This document shows, in pieces, positions 48,652 through 56,351 of a stretch of 64,000 bases of DNA (position 1 is its first letter; every line of letters begins with the position of its first letter). Made by a program: the position numbers and the translations under genes. Location of the stretch: the IMG/VR virus record IMGVR_UViG_3300045110_000102, positions 16,645-80,644 of that record; one strand, written 5' to 3'. The notes under the pieces are model-generated. The model did not search any database. It was given only the letters and a program-made list of their open reading frames with translations, and was not told where the DNA came from. This stretch comes from a virus.

Positions 48652-49136
48652 CAGCTTGTTGCTCCTTCTGGAATATTCCACTGCATCCCGTTCTCGTCGG
48701 GCTCGGTCATGTTCACTTCGTGCTCGCCGTGATGATCGACCATCGTGCGTCGTGTCGTGCGAGCGGCACCGCACACAACGCGATAGCCGCCCTTCACCAG
48801 CAGTTCGATGACCGAGCGTACGTCGTTGCGTCGCCATGCTGTCGGCGTGCCGGGCATGGTGAGCGCAGCCATCACTTGCGGATCGGTCGATGGTGCGAAC
48901 ACCACCTTGGATCGGTCGGGCCGCATCGCAGCGACCAGCCGCTCGCGCGGGTCCTCGCGCGACTGGCTCTGCAGCCAGAGGCATTCGAACTCGATGCAAG
49001 CGGGCGGTCGCTCCTCGTAAATCGTGCAGCCCTTGCCGATGTCGCAGTGCGTGCACCAGACACCGGCGGGCTTCTTGATGGCGGGGATGTCGAACACGCG
49101 ACAGCACGCCGTGCAGCTTCCGCAGTGGTTTGTCAT
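48651..49136 (-). CDS. CxxCxxCC protein (YkgJ-like)
   Basis: 161 aa. CGSCTACCRVFDI at the N-terminus, then CTHCDIGKGCTIYEERPPAC, with CLWL, match the YkgJ/CxxCxxCC layout, proposed to bind zinc or an Fe-S cluster. The C-terminal half is helical. A second member is at 50226. Phage role unknown. Confidence 0.7.
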   Translation of the reverse strand: MTNHCGSCTACCRVFDIPAIKKPAGVWCTHCDIGKGCTIYEERPPACIEFECLWLQSQSREDPRERLVAAMRPDRSKVVFAPSTDPQVMAALTMPGTPTAWRRNDVRSVIELLVKGGYRVVCGAARTTRRTMVDHHGEHEVNMTEPDENGMQWNIPEGATS

Positions 49137-50005
49137 AGTTGCTCCTTTGATTGCTGCTTCGCTGCAGCGTGGGTGTAGGCTTGCTGGGTTGAGTAGTCGT
49201 CGCGTCGTGGCAGAGACGGGATCGCCTCGGCCAGTTCTCTTGCGTGCTTCGGATGCCGATCACCATCGAGCCACTGCATCACCGCGTTCGCTGCGGCGTT
49301 GCCCTGCTCGACCATGCGCTGATCCTTCACGTCCTCGGTGAGCAGCGCGGTGCGCACATCGAGAATGCAGCGCGCGACGGCGCGGCCTTCATCGACCTGC
49401 TTCATCGCGCGCTTGGTTGAGCCGACCACGAGCGCTTCACCGAAGCGCAGGCAGAGGCCTGCGTCCCAGTGCTTCTCGCTGTCGCGCATCAGCAGCCCGA
49501 GCACGCCGATGAAAGCCAGCGCGCCGGTGGTGGTGCCGACCGTCAGCTTGACGCCGCGCTCGTGCATGCGACCGATGGCATGCTTCGAGATGTAGGCAAG
49601 GTTCATGTCAGCCATCACCGCGCAACTGCCGGGGCGTCGGCAGATGATGCGATGCTGTGAGATGTTGACGCCGGTCTCGGTCACGCCTTCGAGCGGGTGA
49701 TCGCCAGCGCTAAGCGTTGCGAAGTCGAGCCAGACCGAGCGCGTCCCTCCTGCATAGTCGAGCATGAAGTGCGCGCAGTGTTCTGGCGTGACGTGGTCGT
49801 TGAGATGCTTGACGATCTTACGCACCGCAGCGACGCGCTTGATCGGGTTGCCGAGCTTGTGGATGCGCTCGAACGCGTCGAGCACAGCGTCGGTCCAATC
49901 CTTCGCGCCGGGTGCGAGTGCGGTCGCATGCATCGCTTCGCGTCGCCGTAGCTCGCGGAAGTATTGCTCCGCGAAGATACGGCTCGCCGTTGGCAGCGGG
50001 GCCAT
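49133..50005 (-). CDS. Hypothetical protein, 290 aa
   Basis: Start 50005 follows GGAAGGCAAACCAC. It has a helical N-terminal half (IFAEQYFRELRRREAMHATA) and a middle with AYISKHAIGRMHERGVKLTV, like the HAxxR-x3-ER segment of small RNA-targeting folds, though I would not name it. A hydrophobic helix (GALAFIGVLGLLMRD) follows. Unknown. Confidence 0.5.
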   Translation of the reverse strand: MAPLPTASRIFAEQYFRELRRREAMHATALAPGAKDWTDAVLDAFERIHKLGNPIKRVAAVRKIVKHLNDHVTPEHCAHFMLDYAGGTRSVWLDFATLSAGDHPLEGVTETGVNISQHRIICRRPGSCAVMADMNLAYISKHAIGRMHERGVKLTVGTTTGALAFIGVLGLLMRDSEKHWDAGLCLRFGEALVVGSTKRAMKQVDEGRAVARCILDVRTALLTEDVKDQRMVEQGNAAANAVMQWLDGDRHPKHARELAEAIPSLPRRDDYSTQQAYTHAAAKQQSKEQL

Positions 50006-50225
50006 GTGGTTTGCCTTCCGGGTTTGAGGTGGTCTGCATCCAGCCCGCAACAGTGGTCGTTCGATCAGCAGTGATCTGCCACGCTACGTTCCGACTTATT
50101 CCCCCCGTCGGCATCGCCGATATTCGCTCCTGTCTTCAGCGGGTCTCTTGGGCCGGGCTCTTACGCCGGGCTGGATAGTGCGATGAGCACTGTGAGACGG
50201 CGCACGGTGCGCCGTCCTGCAGTGG
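50006..50225 (-). other. Intergenic stretch with hairpin
   Basis: 220 bases with no clear gene. It includes a strong near-palindrome GACGGCGCA/TGCGCCGTC around 50196-50216 without T-run, and separates two leftward transcription units. A promoter for the 49133-50005 block may lie in it, but no good boxes were seen. Confidence 0.35.
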
Positions 50226-50594
50226 TCACTCCATGCCCCACAGCCGACGAGCGGCGGCGAGGCTGTCGCGATTCTTGCGGTCGAAGGTGTTGCACCGCTC
50301 GGTGTGATCGAGATTGCGCGGCTCGCTGCTCAGCTTCATGTCGCAGCCCTTGCTCGAATTGACGAGCAGCTTGGCCGCGTCACGCAGCGCGCCGGTCGAG
50401 CCTTCGACCAGCCCGCACGCTGACAGCCCGTCGATCATCACCAGCGACGGACAAGGCCCGGCGCGGCGGCGATGAACCTCCGCACCGAGATCGCACAGCG
50501 ATGCGTAACAGCACGCACCGCAGCGATTGCACGGCGCACCGTGCTTCGGCTTGCGCTCCATCATGGAGCGCGGGACAGCGGCGATGATTGCCAT
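50226..50594 (-). CDS. CxxCxxCC protein, second copy
   Basis: 122 aa. CNRCGACCYASLC, then a GPCPSLV ... GLSACGL segment and a helical end. The start at 50594 lies one base after the preceding stop. Unlike the copy at 48651 it lacks the C-terminal helical half. Confidence 0.6.
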   Translation of the reverse strand: MAIIAAVPRSMMERKPKHGAPCNRCGACCYASLCDLGAEVHRRRAGPCPSLVMIDGLSACGLVEGSTGALRDAAKLLVNSSKGCDMKLSSEPRNLDHTERCNTFDRKNRDSLAAARRLWGME

Positions 50595-50595
50595 G

Positions 50596-50703
50596 TCACT
50601 TGCAGTGTTGATGTGTGCCGTGGTCGTGGCACGTGTGGTTCGGATGCGCCGCCGCTCCCGTGATCGAGAGCAGCAGCGCGGCGATGATGGCGAGGGTCTT
50701 CAT
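50596..50703 (-). CDS. Secreted His/Cys-rich mini-protein, 35 aa
   Basis: MKTLAIIAALLLSITGAAA is a clear signal peptide. The mature peptide HPNHTCHDHGTHQHCK has five His and two Cys among 16 residues, enough to bind metal. AAAGGACC leads to ATG. Similar short HxH-rich motifs occur in DUF3761-like proteins. Role unknown. Confidence 0.55.
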   Translation of the reverse strand: MKTLAIIAALLLSITGAAAHPNHTCHDHGTHQHCK

Positions 50704-50717
50704 GGTGCGTGGTCCTT

Positions 50718-51062
50718 TCAGTGACCGTGATGGAAGGTGCGACCGCCGTCGTGCGAGTGCACGCCGTGAGCCAGTGCTTGCTTGTTGACGCCGCGTCCCG
50801 CGACCAGTTCGGCGCGCGCGATTGCGGCCTTCGCCAGTGCAGTGCCGGTCGCCATGATGCGGCGATAGATGCACGCGTCGGTGCAGCCATCCTTCTCGCT
50901 GTCGGTCATGCCATCGAACGCGATGGCTCCCGTCTTCTTATCGACGAGGACCTTGAGCTTGTTCTTGCGGATCAGTTCGTCAGCGAACGACGCGACCGCC
51001 TTCACTTCGGCGGCGCGCTGCTGGATGGTTTGGTTTTTCTTCAGGCGGGTATCGCAAGGCAT
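50718..51062 (-). CDS. Hypothetical protein, 114 aa, phage-type
   Basis: MPCDTRLKKNQTIQQRAAEV, then NKLKVLVDKKTGAIAFDGMT and GCTDACIYRRIMATGTALAK resemble a family I recall from phages and prophages. The end is His-rich (SHDGGRTFHHGH). GAGGAGCAACG leader follows a terminator. Function unknown. Confidence 0.6.
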   Translation of the reverse strand: MPCDTRLKKNQTIQQRAAEVKAVASFADELIRKNKLKVLVDKKTGAIAFDGMTDSEKDGCTDACIYRRIMATGTALAKAAIARAELVAGRGVNKQALAHGVHSHDGGRTFHHGH

Positions 51063-51088
51063 TGTCGTTGCTCCTCTGAGCGTTGAAT

Positions 51089-51121
51089 TGAAAACCGGGC
51101 GGCGAGTCATTCGCCGCCCGG
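51089..51121 (-). terminator. Leftward intrinsic terminator
   Basis: Stem CCGGGCGGCGA (51095-51105) and TCGCCGCCCGG (51111-51121), loop GTCAT, with TTTTCAATTC on the minus strand. It separates the AAA-partner gene from the next gene, each with its own leader. Confidence 0.85.
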
Positions 51122-51131
51122 CAGGTGTCGA

Positions 51132-51908
51132 TCAGATTTCAAGCACGCGCTGCTTCGGCGCAGCCGCCTTGATGTCCGCCGCAGGTGTGAGGTCGAGCGC
51201 GCGCGCGTCCTGCTTGGGCGCGGCGATCTCGTTCGCCTCATCGAGATCGAGGAACGCAGTGCGCGCCTCGGTGACCGAGCGAATAGCCCGCATGTCGATC
51301 TCGACTGCGGCCTGCTCGCCAGCCTTCACCATCTTCTTCGCGGCCTCGCGCGCGGCCTCGACAGCCAGCGTGATGCGTGCCGCAGCTTCTGGCGACAGCA
51401 TCTGTCCGATGCCCCTCGCCTTCGCCGCTGCTTCGCGGATCGACTTGACGTCGAGGTTACGCAAACCAGACTCCATCTGGTTCATCAGGTCGGAGACTTC
51501 GGAGTTGATCGCCTTCACCGCTTCGACGTCGTCGCTGGCGATCTTGCCGACCATGACGTAGACCGACACGCGCGTGAGCGTGGCGGTGCGGTTGAAGTCA
51601 TCGACCACCTTGTGCGCGGCCTTCACTGCGGCATCGAGTTCTTCCTGCGCCTTCTCAGGGCAGAGCAGACCGAACGCCGAGTTGACGCACACGCCGTTGA
51701 TGATCGAGCGCGCCTTGCTGCGCGCCTCGCCTGCCGCCTTGAACTCGACGGGATCAGCGATGGTGCGCTTCGTCTCCCACTCGGCGATAGCCTTGCCATC
51801 GACGATGGTCTCTTGCGCGAGATCGCGCTTCGCGTACTGCACGTTGCCGCGCACCGAGGTCTTGAGGGAGATCAGGAAGCCGGGGCGGAGGGTTTCAAAC
51901 TTAGACAT
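51132..51908 (-). CDS. AAA-ATPase partner protein, 258 aa
   Basis: MSKFETLRPGFLISLKTSVR is followed by a WETKRTI region, GVCVNSAFGLLCPEKAQ, long helices (SEVSDLMNQMESGLRNLDVK, AAARITLAVEAAREAAKKMV) and an Ala/Lys-rich tail. I recall proteins of this layout next to phage AAA ATPase genes, but no function is established. CTCAAAGGAGCAACGACC leader. It may be a substrate or adaptor of the ATPase at 51981. Confidence 0.6.
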   Translation of the reverse strand: MSKFETLRPGFLISLKTSVRGNVQYAKRDLAQETIVDGKAIAEWETKRTIADPVEFKAAGEARSKARSIINGVCVNSAFGLLCPEKAQEELDAAVKAAHKVVDDFNRTATLTRVSVYVMVGKIASDDVEAVKAINSEVSDLMNQMESGLRNLDVKSIREAAAKARGIGQMLSPEAAARITLAVEAAREAAKKMVKAGEQAAVEIDMRAIRSVTEARTAFLDLDEANEIAAPKQDARALDLTPAADIKAAAPKQRVLEI

Positions 51909-51935
51909 GGTCGTTGCTCCTTTGAGCGTTGAGAA

Positions 51936-51970
51936 TAAAAAAGGGCGGTGCGCTTCATGCGACACCGCCC
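51936..51970 (-). terminator. Leftward terminator between AAA gene and partner
   Basis: Stem GGGCGGTG (51943-51950) and CACCGCCC (51963-51970) with a 12-base loop, and a run of six or seven T on the minus strand. It stops, or reduces, transcription leaving the AAA gene before the partner gene. Confidence 0.85.
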
Positions 51971-51980
51971 GGGATCAAGA

Positions 51981-53564
51981 TCAGAGATCGAGCGCGACAA
52001 CTTTGCGCGCGGCCTCTGCAGTCTCAGCAGCCGATGCGGGGCGAGCCCGACCAGATGCCCAGTCACGCAGCTTCGCGATCTTCTCGGAAGCCGTCTTGCT
52101 GAGCGGCACCACCGTGGCGGCAGCGTCGATCAGGTCCTGCGTGTTGATCTCGCGAGCGCCATCGTTGAACGCGCAGAACAGCGCGTCAGGCACGATGGCC
52201 GCGATCTCGGAGCCGGTGAATCCCTCGGTCGCCTTCGCGACCTTGGCAGCGTTCACCGCGACGTCACCGCGACCGTGGTCGCGCAGCGCAGCGGAGAGCA
52301 CCGCACCGCGTTCAGTCGTGGTCGGCAGATCGACGAACCAGACTTCGTCGAAGCGCCCTTTGCGCAGAAGCTCGGGCGGCAGTGCAGAGACATCGTTCGC
52401 GGTCGCGATCACGAACGCCTCGCCCTGCCGCTCTTGCATCCAGTTGAGCACCGCACCGAGCGCATCGGATGACACGCCGCCATCCGCCGAGCCCGACGTT
52501 GCACCCTGCAAGGCCTTCTCGATCTCGTCGAACCAGACGACGCAGCGTCCGATTGCTTCGATCAATTTGAAAACCTTGCGAAGGTTCGCCTCGCTGTCGC
52601 CCACAAATTTGGACTTGAGCGCACCGAGATCGACCTTCAACAGCGGCACCGACCACGCCGTGGCGATTGCCTTGGCAGTGAGCGACTTGCCGCAGCCGGG
52701 CACGCCGACCAGCATCGCGCCCTTCGGCGCGGGCAGACCGTACGCGCGCGCCGCCGGGCTGTACGCCGAGCGCCGCACGTTGAGCCAGCCCTTGAGATTG
52801 GCGAGACCGCCGACCGCATCGAGCCCGCCCTTGATCGGGTCGTACCATTCGAGCACGCGCTCGCGAGACACGACGCGCTTCTTCTCGCTGGCGACCATCG
52901 CTGGATCGATCCGGCGCAACTGCACCAGCGACCGCGCGTAGCACGCCTGCGCCTCTTCACCGGAGAGGCCGACCGCAGCGTCGATGGCCGCGTCGCGTTG
53001 ACCGTTCGGCGCTGCGCTCTCACGCAGGTCGTCCGGCAGTCCGTCAATCGCCGCGTCGAGGATGGCGGCGATCTCCGCGCGATCAGGCATCGGCCAATCG
53101 ATGACCGTCGCATGACCAGCAAGCTCCGCCGGGACATCGCCCTTCGGCGAGATGACGATGATCGCCTGCGCGCTCTCACGCGGCGCGCCCGGGAGGGAGC
53201 GTGCGAGGTTGCGCAACTGGCGCATCGTGGTGACGCCGACCGCACCGTCGAGCCACGCGGGAAGGTCCCGCATGATCCAGACGCCGCGCTCGTTGCCCTT
53301 CGAGCGAGAGTCGATCAGCGTCAGCGCAGCGCCCGGGTCTTGAGCGTCGCGCATATCGTTGATCGGCTTGCCCGAGATGTCGGTCACGCCAGCGGCGACG
53401 TCCCACGTGCGCGGGATGTAACCGGCGGCAGCAGCCGCTTCGATCAGCAGCCGCTCGACGCGGGCTTCTTCGCGCGTCACGATCCAGATCAGAGGATTGC
53501 GAGCACGCAGCAGTGCAGAGACGTCAGCAGCCACGATCTGGCCGCGTGTTTTATCGGATGACAT
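51981..53564 (-). CDS. AAA+ ATPase, Ycf46/FtsH-like
   Basis: 527 aa with ACGCTCAAAGGAGC leader. N-terminal 230 residues form a distinct region with ISPKGDVPAEL and long helices. Walker A GVPGCGKS (287-294), Walker B WFDEIE (344-349), sensor ATAN (387-390), and arginine-finger-like RKGRFDE (401-407) complete a AAA core. No protease motif (HEXXH) follows. It may unfold or remodel a complex with the partner protein. Confidence 0.85.
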   Translation of the reverse strand: MSSDKTRGQIVAADVSALLRARNPLIWIVTREEARVERLLIEAAAAAGYIPRTWDVAAGVTDISGKPINDMRDAQDPGAALTLIDSRSKGNERGVWIMRDLPAWLDGAVGVTTMRQLRNLARSLPGAPRESAQAIIVISPKGDVPAELAGHATVIDWPMPDRAEIAAILDAAIDGLPDDLRESAAPNGQRDAAIDAAVGLSGEEAQACYARSLVQLRRIDPAMVASEKKRVVSRERVLEWYDPIKGGLDAVGGLANLKGWLNVRRSAYSPAARAYGLPAPKGAMLVGVPGCGKSLTAKAIATAWSVPLLKVDLGALKSKFVGDSEANLRKVFKLIEAIGRCVVWFDEIEKALQGATSGSADGGVSSDALGAVLNWMQERQGEAFVIATANDVSALPPELLRKGRFDEVWFVDLPTTTERGAVLSAALRDHGRGDVAVNAAKVAKATEGFTGSEIAAIVPDALFCAFNDGAREINTQDLIDAAATVVPLSKTASEKIAKLRDWASGRARPASAAETAEAARKVVALDL

Positions 53565-53648
53565 TGAGATGCTCCTTTGAGCGTTTGATATTGAAGACAC
53601 CGGATGGTGCTTCGTGCCGCGCACCTTGCGATGCGCGGAGGCGAAGCA

Positions 53649-53972
53649 TCACGCAGCCAGCGATGCGCCGGAGCGCGCGCGGACTGTGAGGGTCGGCACC
53701 GGCACGAGCTTGATGTGCGCGGTGCGGTACTGCGGCGAGAGCGTGTCGCGATACTCGGCGACGACCGCCTTGATGCTCGCCTTCAGTTCGTCCGAGAGCG
53801 TCTCGCGCTTCGGTGCAGTGACAGCGAGGCGGAAGGCCTCGCCTTCGTAATTGCCGACGTCGAGATCGCCGAGCGACTCCTTCAGTGCGTCCTCTTCGAT
53901 CTTCAGTGCGGCGATCTGCGCCTTGAGATAGCCGAGGCGGTCGATGGTGGCAGACAGGTTGGTGCGCTTCAT
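53649..53972 (-). CDS. Hypothetical protein, 107 aa
   Basis: Leader CGCGCAAAGGAGCAAACC. MKRTNLSATIDRLGYLKAQI, AALKIEEDALKESLGDLDVG, then RLAVTAPKRETLSDELKASI. A helical head and a strand-rich tail. Reminiscent of small phage proteins of unknown role. Confidence 0.55.
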   Translation of the reverse strand: MKRTNLSATIDRLGYLKAQIAALKIEEDALKESLGDLDVGNYEGEAFRLAVTAPKRETLSDELKASIKAVVAEYRDTLSPQYRTAHIKLVPVPTLTVRARSGASLAA

Positions 53973-54019
53973 GGTTTGCTCCTTTGCGCGTTGGGTCAGT
54001 GTGGCGAGGTGAGGTGAAC

Positions 54020-54379
54020 TCACTCCCGTACGATTGCTTGAGGGATGCCGGTGAAGGCGACGATGCGGCGAGCCTCTGCCATCGAGCGGCAGGGACGCTC
54101 ACCGAACATGTTCGGCGAGAGCCACACGGTGAGGACGCAGCGCTCGCCGTCGAAGCCAGCGGTGCGGGTGACCGCCTTCTGCTGTGCGCGGATCGCGTCG
54201 CGTTGTTCGATCAGGCCTTCGAAGACCAGTTCGAGTTGATCCACCCAGTGATCAGCACGCGAGTGGCTGGCGCTGATCTCAAGGAAGTCGATGCAGAAGA
54301 CGAAGCGGTCGATCTCCGCTTCCCATGCGGTGGCGTGATCGAGCGTGGCGGAGTTGATCTTGTCGGTGACGGATGACAT
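54020..54379 (-). CDS. Hypothetical protein, 119 aa
   Basis: MSSVTDKINSATLDHATAWE then a helical acidic region and VLTVWLSPNMFGERPCRSMA. CTGAAAGGACACCCG before ATG. No family recognised. Confidence 0.5.
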   Translation of the reverse strand: MSSVTDKINSATLDHATAWEAEIDRFVFCIDFLEISASHSRADHWVDQLELVFEGLIEQRDAIRAQQKAVTRTAGFDGERCVLTVWLSPNMFGERPCRSMAEARRIVAFTGIPQAIVRE

Positions 54380-54390
54380 CGGGTGTCCTT

Positions 54391-54615
54391 TCAGACGTTG
54401 GAGTTGAGTGCAGCGACTGCTGCGTTGATGGCGTCTTGCTTGCCGGTGGTGGAGATGATCTTGAACTTCGTGCCCTTCGCGATGGTGAAGCCGACCGCGT
54501 CGTGCATGCTCTGTCCTTCTTCGACGACCACGTTGCGGTCGAAGTCACCGAACTGCGGTGACCATGTCTTCGTGCTCGGGTCGCGTTCGAGCAGCGTGAA
54601 ATATTTGCGAGCCAT
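54391..54615 (-). CDS. Hypothetical protein, 74 aa
   Basis: MARKYFTLLERDPSTKTWSP, then GDFDRNVVVEEGQSMHDAVG. A beta-rich small protein with GAGGAC before ATG. First gene of the leftward accessory block. Unknown. Confidence 0.5.
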   Translation of the reverse strand: MARKYFTLLERDPSTKTWSPQFGDFDRNVVVEEGQSMHDAVGFTIAKGTKFKIISTTGKQDAINAAVAALNSNV

Positions 54616-54782
54616 GTTGTCCTCGTTGGTTGGGGGATGTTGATGCAGTGCATCTCGACACGGCGCTGACGATGCGGGCTGACATTGCAAACTGCGTTGT
54701 CCCGGTTACGTGCGCGCCGTGCTCAGATGCACTCCCTCGTGAGGGAGTGGAATTATTTGGGATGTTGTTGAGGGCTGTCTGT

Positions 54783-54938
54783 TCAGCCGTTACGTGACAG
54801 GTCCCTCAGTCTGGACCGCTTCCGCCGCTGCTCGTGGTCGGCGTTCGCATGCACTGTCAGGTGATGCAGAAGGCCAGCCGCTTGCGCGAGATCACCGCTC
54901 AGAAGTCGCTTCGGAGTTATCGGTCCGTGGGATGCCAT
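54783..54938 (-). CDS. Possible small basic protein, 51 aa
   Basis: MASHGPITPKRLLSGDLAQA, then AGLLHHLTVHANADHEQRRK. Helical and basic. No strong ribosome site. Low support, listed because it reads better than other frames in this gap. Confidence 0.3.
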   Translation of the reverse strand: MASHGPITPKRLLSGDLAQAAGLLHHLTVHANADHEQRRKRSRLRDLSRNG

Positions 54939-55199
54939 CCCGTCATGAAGCGCCGTGACGCGCTTAGACCGTTTTCTCCGCCCCAACTGAGACGACCGGT
55001 TTTTTCCTGCGGCTTGTGCCGTCCGGGTGTTCGGTCCCGGTCTCGTGCAGCCCCGCGTCAGTGCCGGGCCGAGACCAAGATATAGGGCGAATCGCCCGGG
55101 CCTGCAAGTGCTCATTTAACAATAGGTAAGGCCACTGAAATCAATGACTTAGGGGGTGAAAACAGGGCTGAATGCCTGCTCCCGGGCTCGAATCGCGCT

Positions 55200-55209
55200 C
55201 CTACGTGGG
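55200..55209 (+). repeat. CCTACGTGGG element, upstream of NusG-like gene
   Basis: A copy about 130 bases upstream of the NusG-like start. Confidence 0.6.
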
Positions 55210-55335
55210 GCGCTGGAGGGTCTCACCGGGGGAGGTTGTCCACTGGTACATGATTGCAAACGCGGGGAATCGCGTGCACGTTTCCGCGCGAATCACGTTC
55301 GCATTTCAACAACCACACCGCATCGAAGGGGCACG

Positions 55336-55803
55336 ATGTTCTGGGCTGTCGCACAATCGCATCCATTGTCAGAACGCAAAGCGATGGCGCATCTCGAACG
55401 TCAGGGCTTCACATCGTACGCACCACGCGAGCGCATCACGCGCATCGTACGCGGTCGCAAGGTGACCGACGCGCGCTGGTTATTCCCGCGCTACCTTTTC
55501 ATCTGGGTCGAGGATCAGTGGCAGCGATGGTTCTCGACCTTCGGCATCTCGACTGTCCTCATGAATGGATCAATGCCCGCGAAGCTCCCCGACGGTTGGA
55601 TCGAAGGCATGCGTGCGCAAGAGCGCAACGGCCTCATCACCGTGAACAAGTCACGCTTCATCAAAGGCCAGCCAGTGCAAGTGTGCGGCGGTCTGCTCGA
55701 TGGACGCAAAGGTATCTACCAAGGCCAGACATCCAGACAGCGCGAGATCGTGCTGCTCGATGTGCTCGGTCGTGTTGAGTTAGCGCCCGGTCTGCTCCGA
55801 TAG
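55336..55803 (+). CDS. NusG/RfaH-like transcription elongation factor
   Basis: 155 aa. AVAQSHPLSERKAMAHLERQ, GFTSYAPRERITRI and LFPRYLFIWVEDQWQR form the NusG N-terminal domain (1-105). GQPVQVCGGLLDGRKGIYQG near 113-132 is KOW-like. It likely antiterminates or modifies host RNA polymerase for the late genes, as it is just before the terminase genes. Start chosen at ATG 55336 with GAAGGGG nearby. Confidence 0.85.
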   Translation: MFWAVAQSHPLSERKAMAHLERQGFTSYAPRERITRIVRGRKVTDARWLFPRYLFIWVEDQWQRWFSTFGISTVLMNGSMPAKLPDGWIEGMRAQERNGLITVNKSRFIKGQPVQVCGGLLDGRKGIYQGQTSRQREIVLLDVLGRVELAPGLLR

Positions 55804-55890
55804 CGTGAGAGCAAACCATACGGTGCGCGGATGATCTGAGAGACGCATTCTCAGTGGCCCGCCGGTAGGCTGTCCGCGATGATGCCTCCC

Positions 55891-55896
55891 TATAAT
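55891..55896 (+). promoter_or_regulatory. TATAAT -10 box before the terminase operon
   Basis: A perfect TATAAT, without a good TTGACA box at 17 bases. The GTG start of the next gene is only 14 bases downstream, so the transcript would have a leader of about eight bases. No strong ribosome site is present (GGA only). Confidence 0.5.
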
Positions 55897-55910
55897 ATGG
55901 ACGGAAACAC

Positions 55911-56351
55911 GTGAGCAGCACCGACGTCGAACTGACAGGCAAAGCGAAGACCCAGTACAAGAAGGGCGATGTCCGCGCTGGTCGCAAGCCGGGCACACCG
56001 AACCGCTTCACCCGCATCCTGAAGGAAGCCGTGCTGATCGCAGCCGAGCTTGAGGGATCAGACGGACAGGGCAAGGGCAAGCTGGTCGGGTTCATGCGCA
56101 AGGTGTCACGCGAAGACATCCGCGCCTTCTGCATGCTGCTCGCCCGGGCGATGCCATTGCAGAACGAGGGCCGCACACTCGACGACGCGCCCGAGGAGGA
56201 CATCACCTACAAGTCGGTCGCCGATGTGCAGCGCGAGCTTGCGTCACGTGGCATCACGCTCGATCTCGCCTTCCGCATCCTGCGCGAGCCGAGCATTGAT
56301 CAGCCGAGCATCGACGAGCGCTTCCTCGCCGGGGAGTCGTTCAAGGGATGA
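55911..56351 (+). CDS. Probable small terminase subunit (DUF5681-like)
   Basis: 146 aa, GTG start. VRAGRKPGTPNRFTRILKEA (about 22-41), then AAELEGSDGQGKGKLVGFMR and DIRAFCMLLARAMPLQ, resembles DUF5681-like proteins that precede large terminase genes. It is expected to recognise the packaging site. The C-terminal part is helical. ATGA coupling to the next gene. Confidence 0.65.
   Translation: MSSTDVELTGKAKTQYKKGDVRAGRKPGTPNRFTRILKEAVLIAAELEGSDGQGKGKLVGFMRKVSREDIRAFCMLLARAMPLQNEGRTLDDAPEEDITYKSVADVQRELASRGITLDLAFRILREPSIDQPSIDERFLAGESFKG

Larger units (their letters stand above)
54616..55335. other. Divergent non-coding region with hairpins
   Basis: About 720 bases between the leftward block and the NusG-like gene. 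It has a palindrome ACTCCCTC/GAGGGAGT at 54731-54748, a GGTCTCG/CGAGACC pair at 55039-55076, and a CCTACGTGGG element at 55200-55209. A leftward frame at 54783-54938 is possible. It probably holds promoters for both sides. No tRNA-like fold was seen. Confidence 0.5.

Noticed and set aside
55005-55076. tRNA-like hairpins
   Set aside because: A T-arm-like stem has a wrong loop length and no acceptor or anticodon arms fit.
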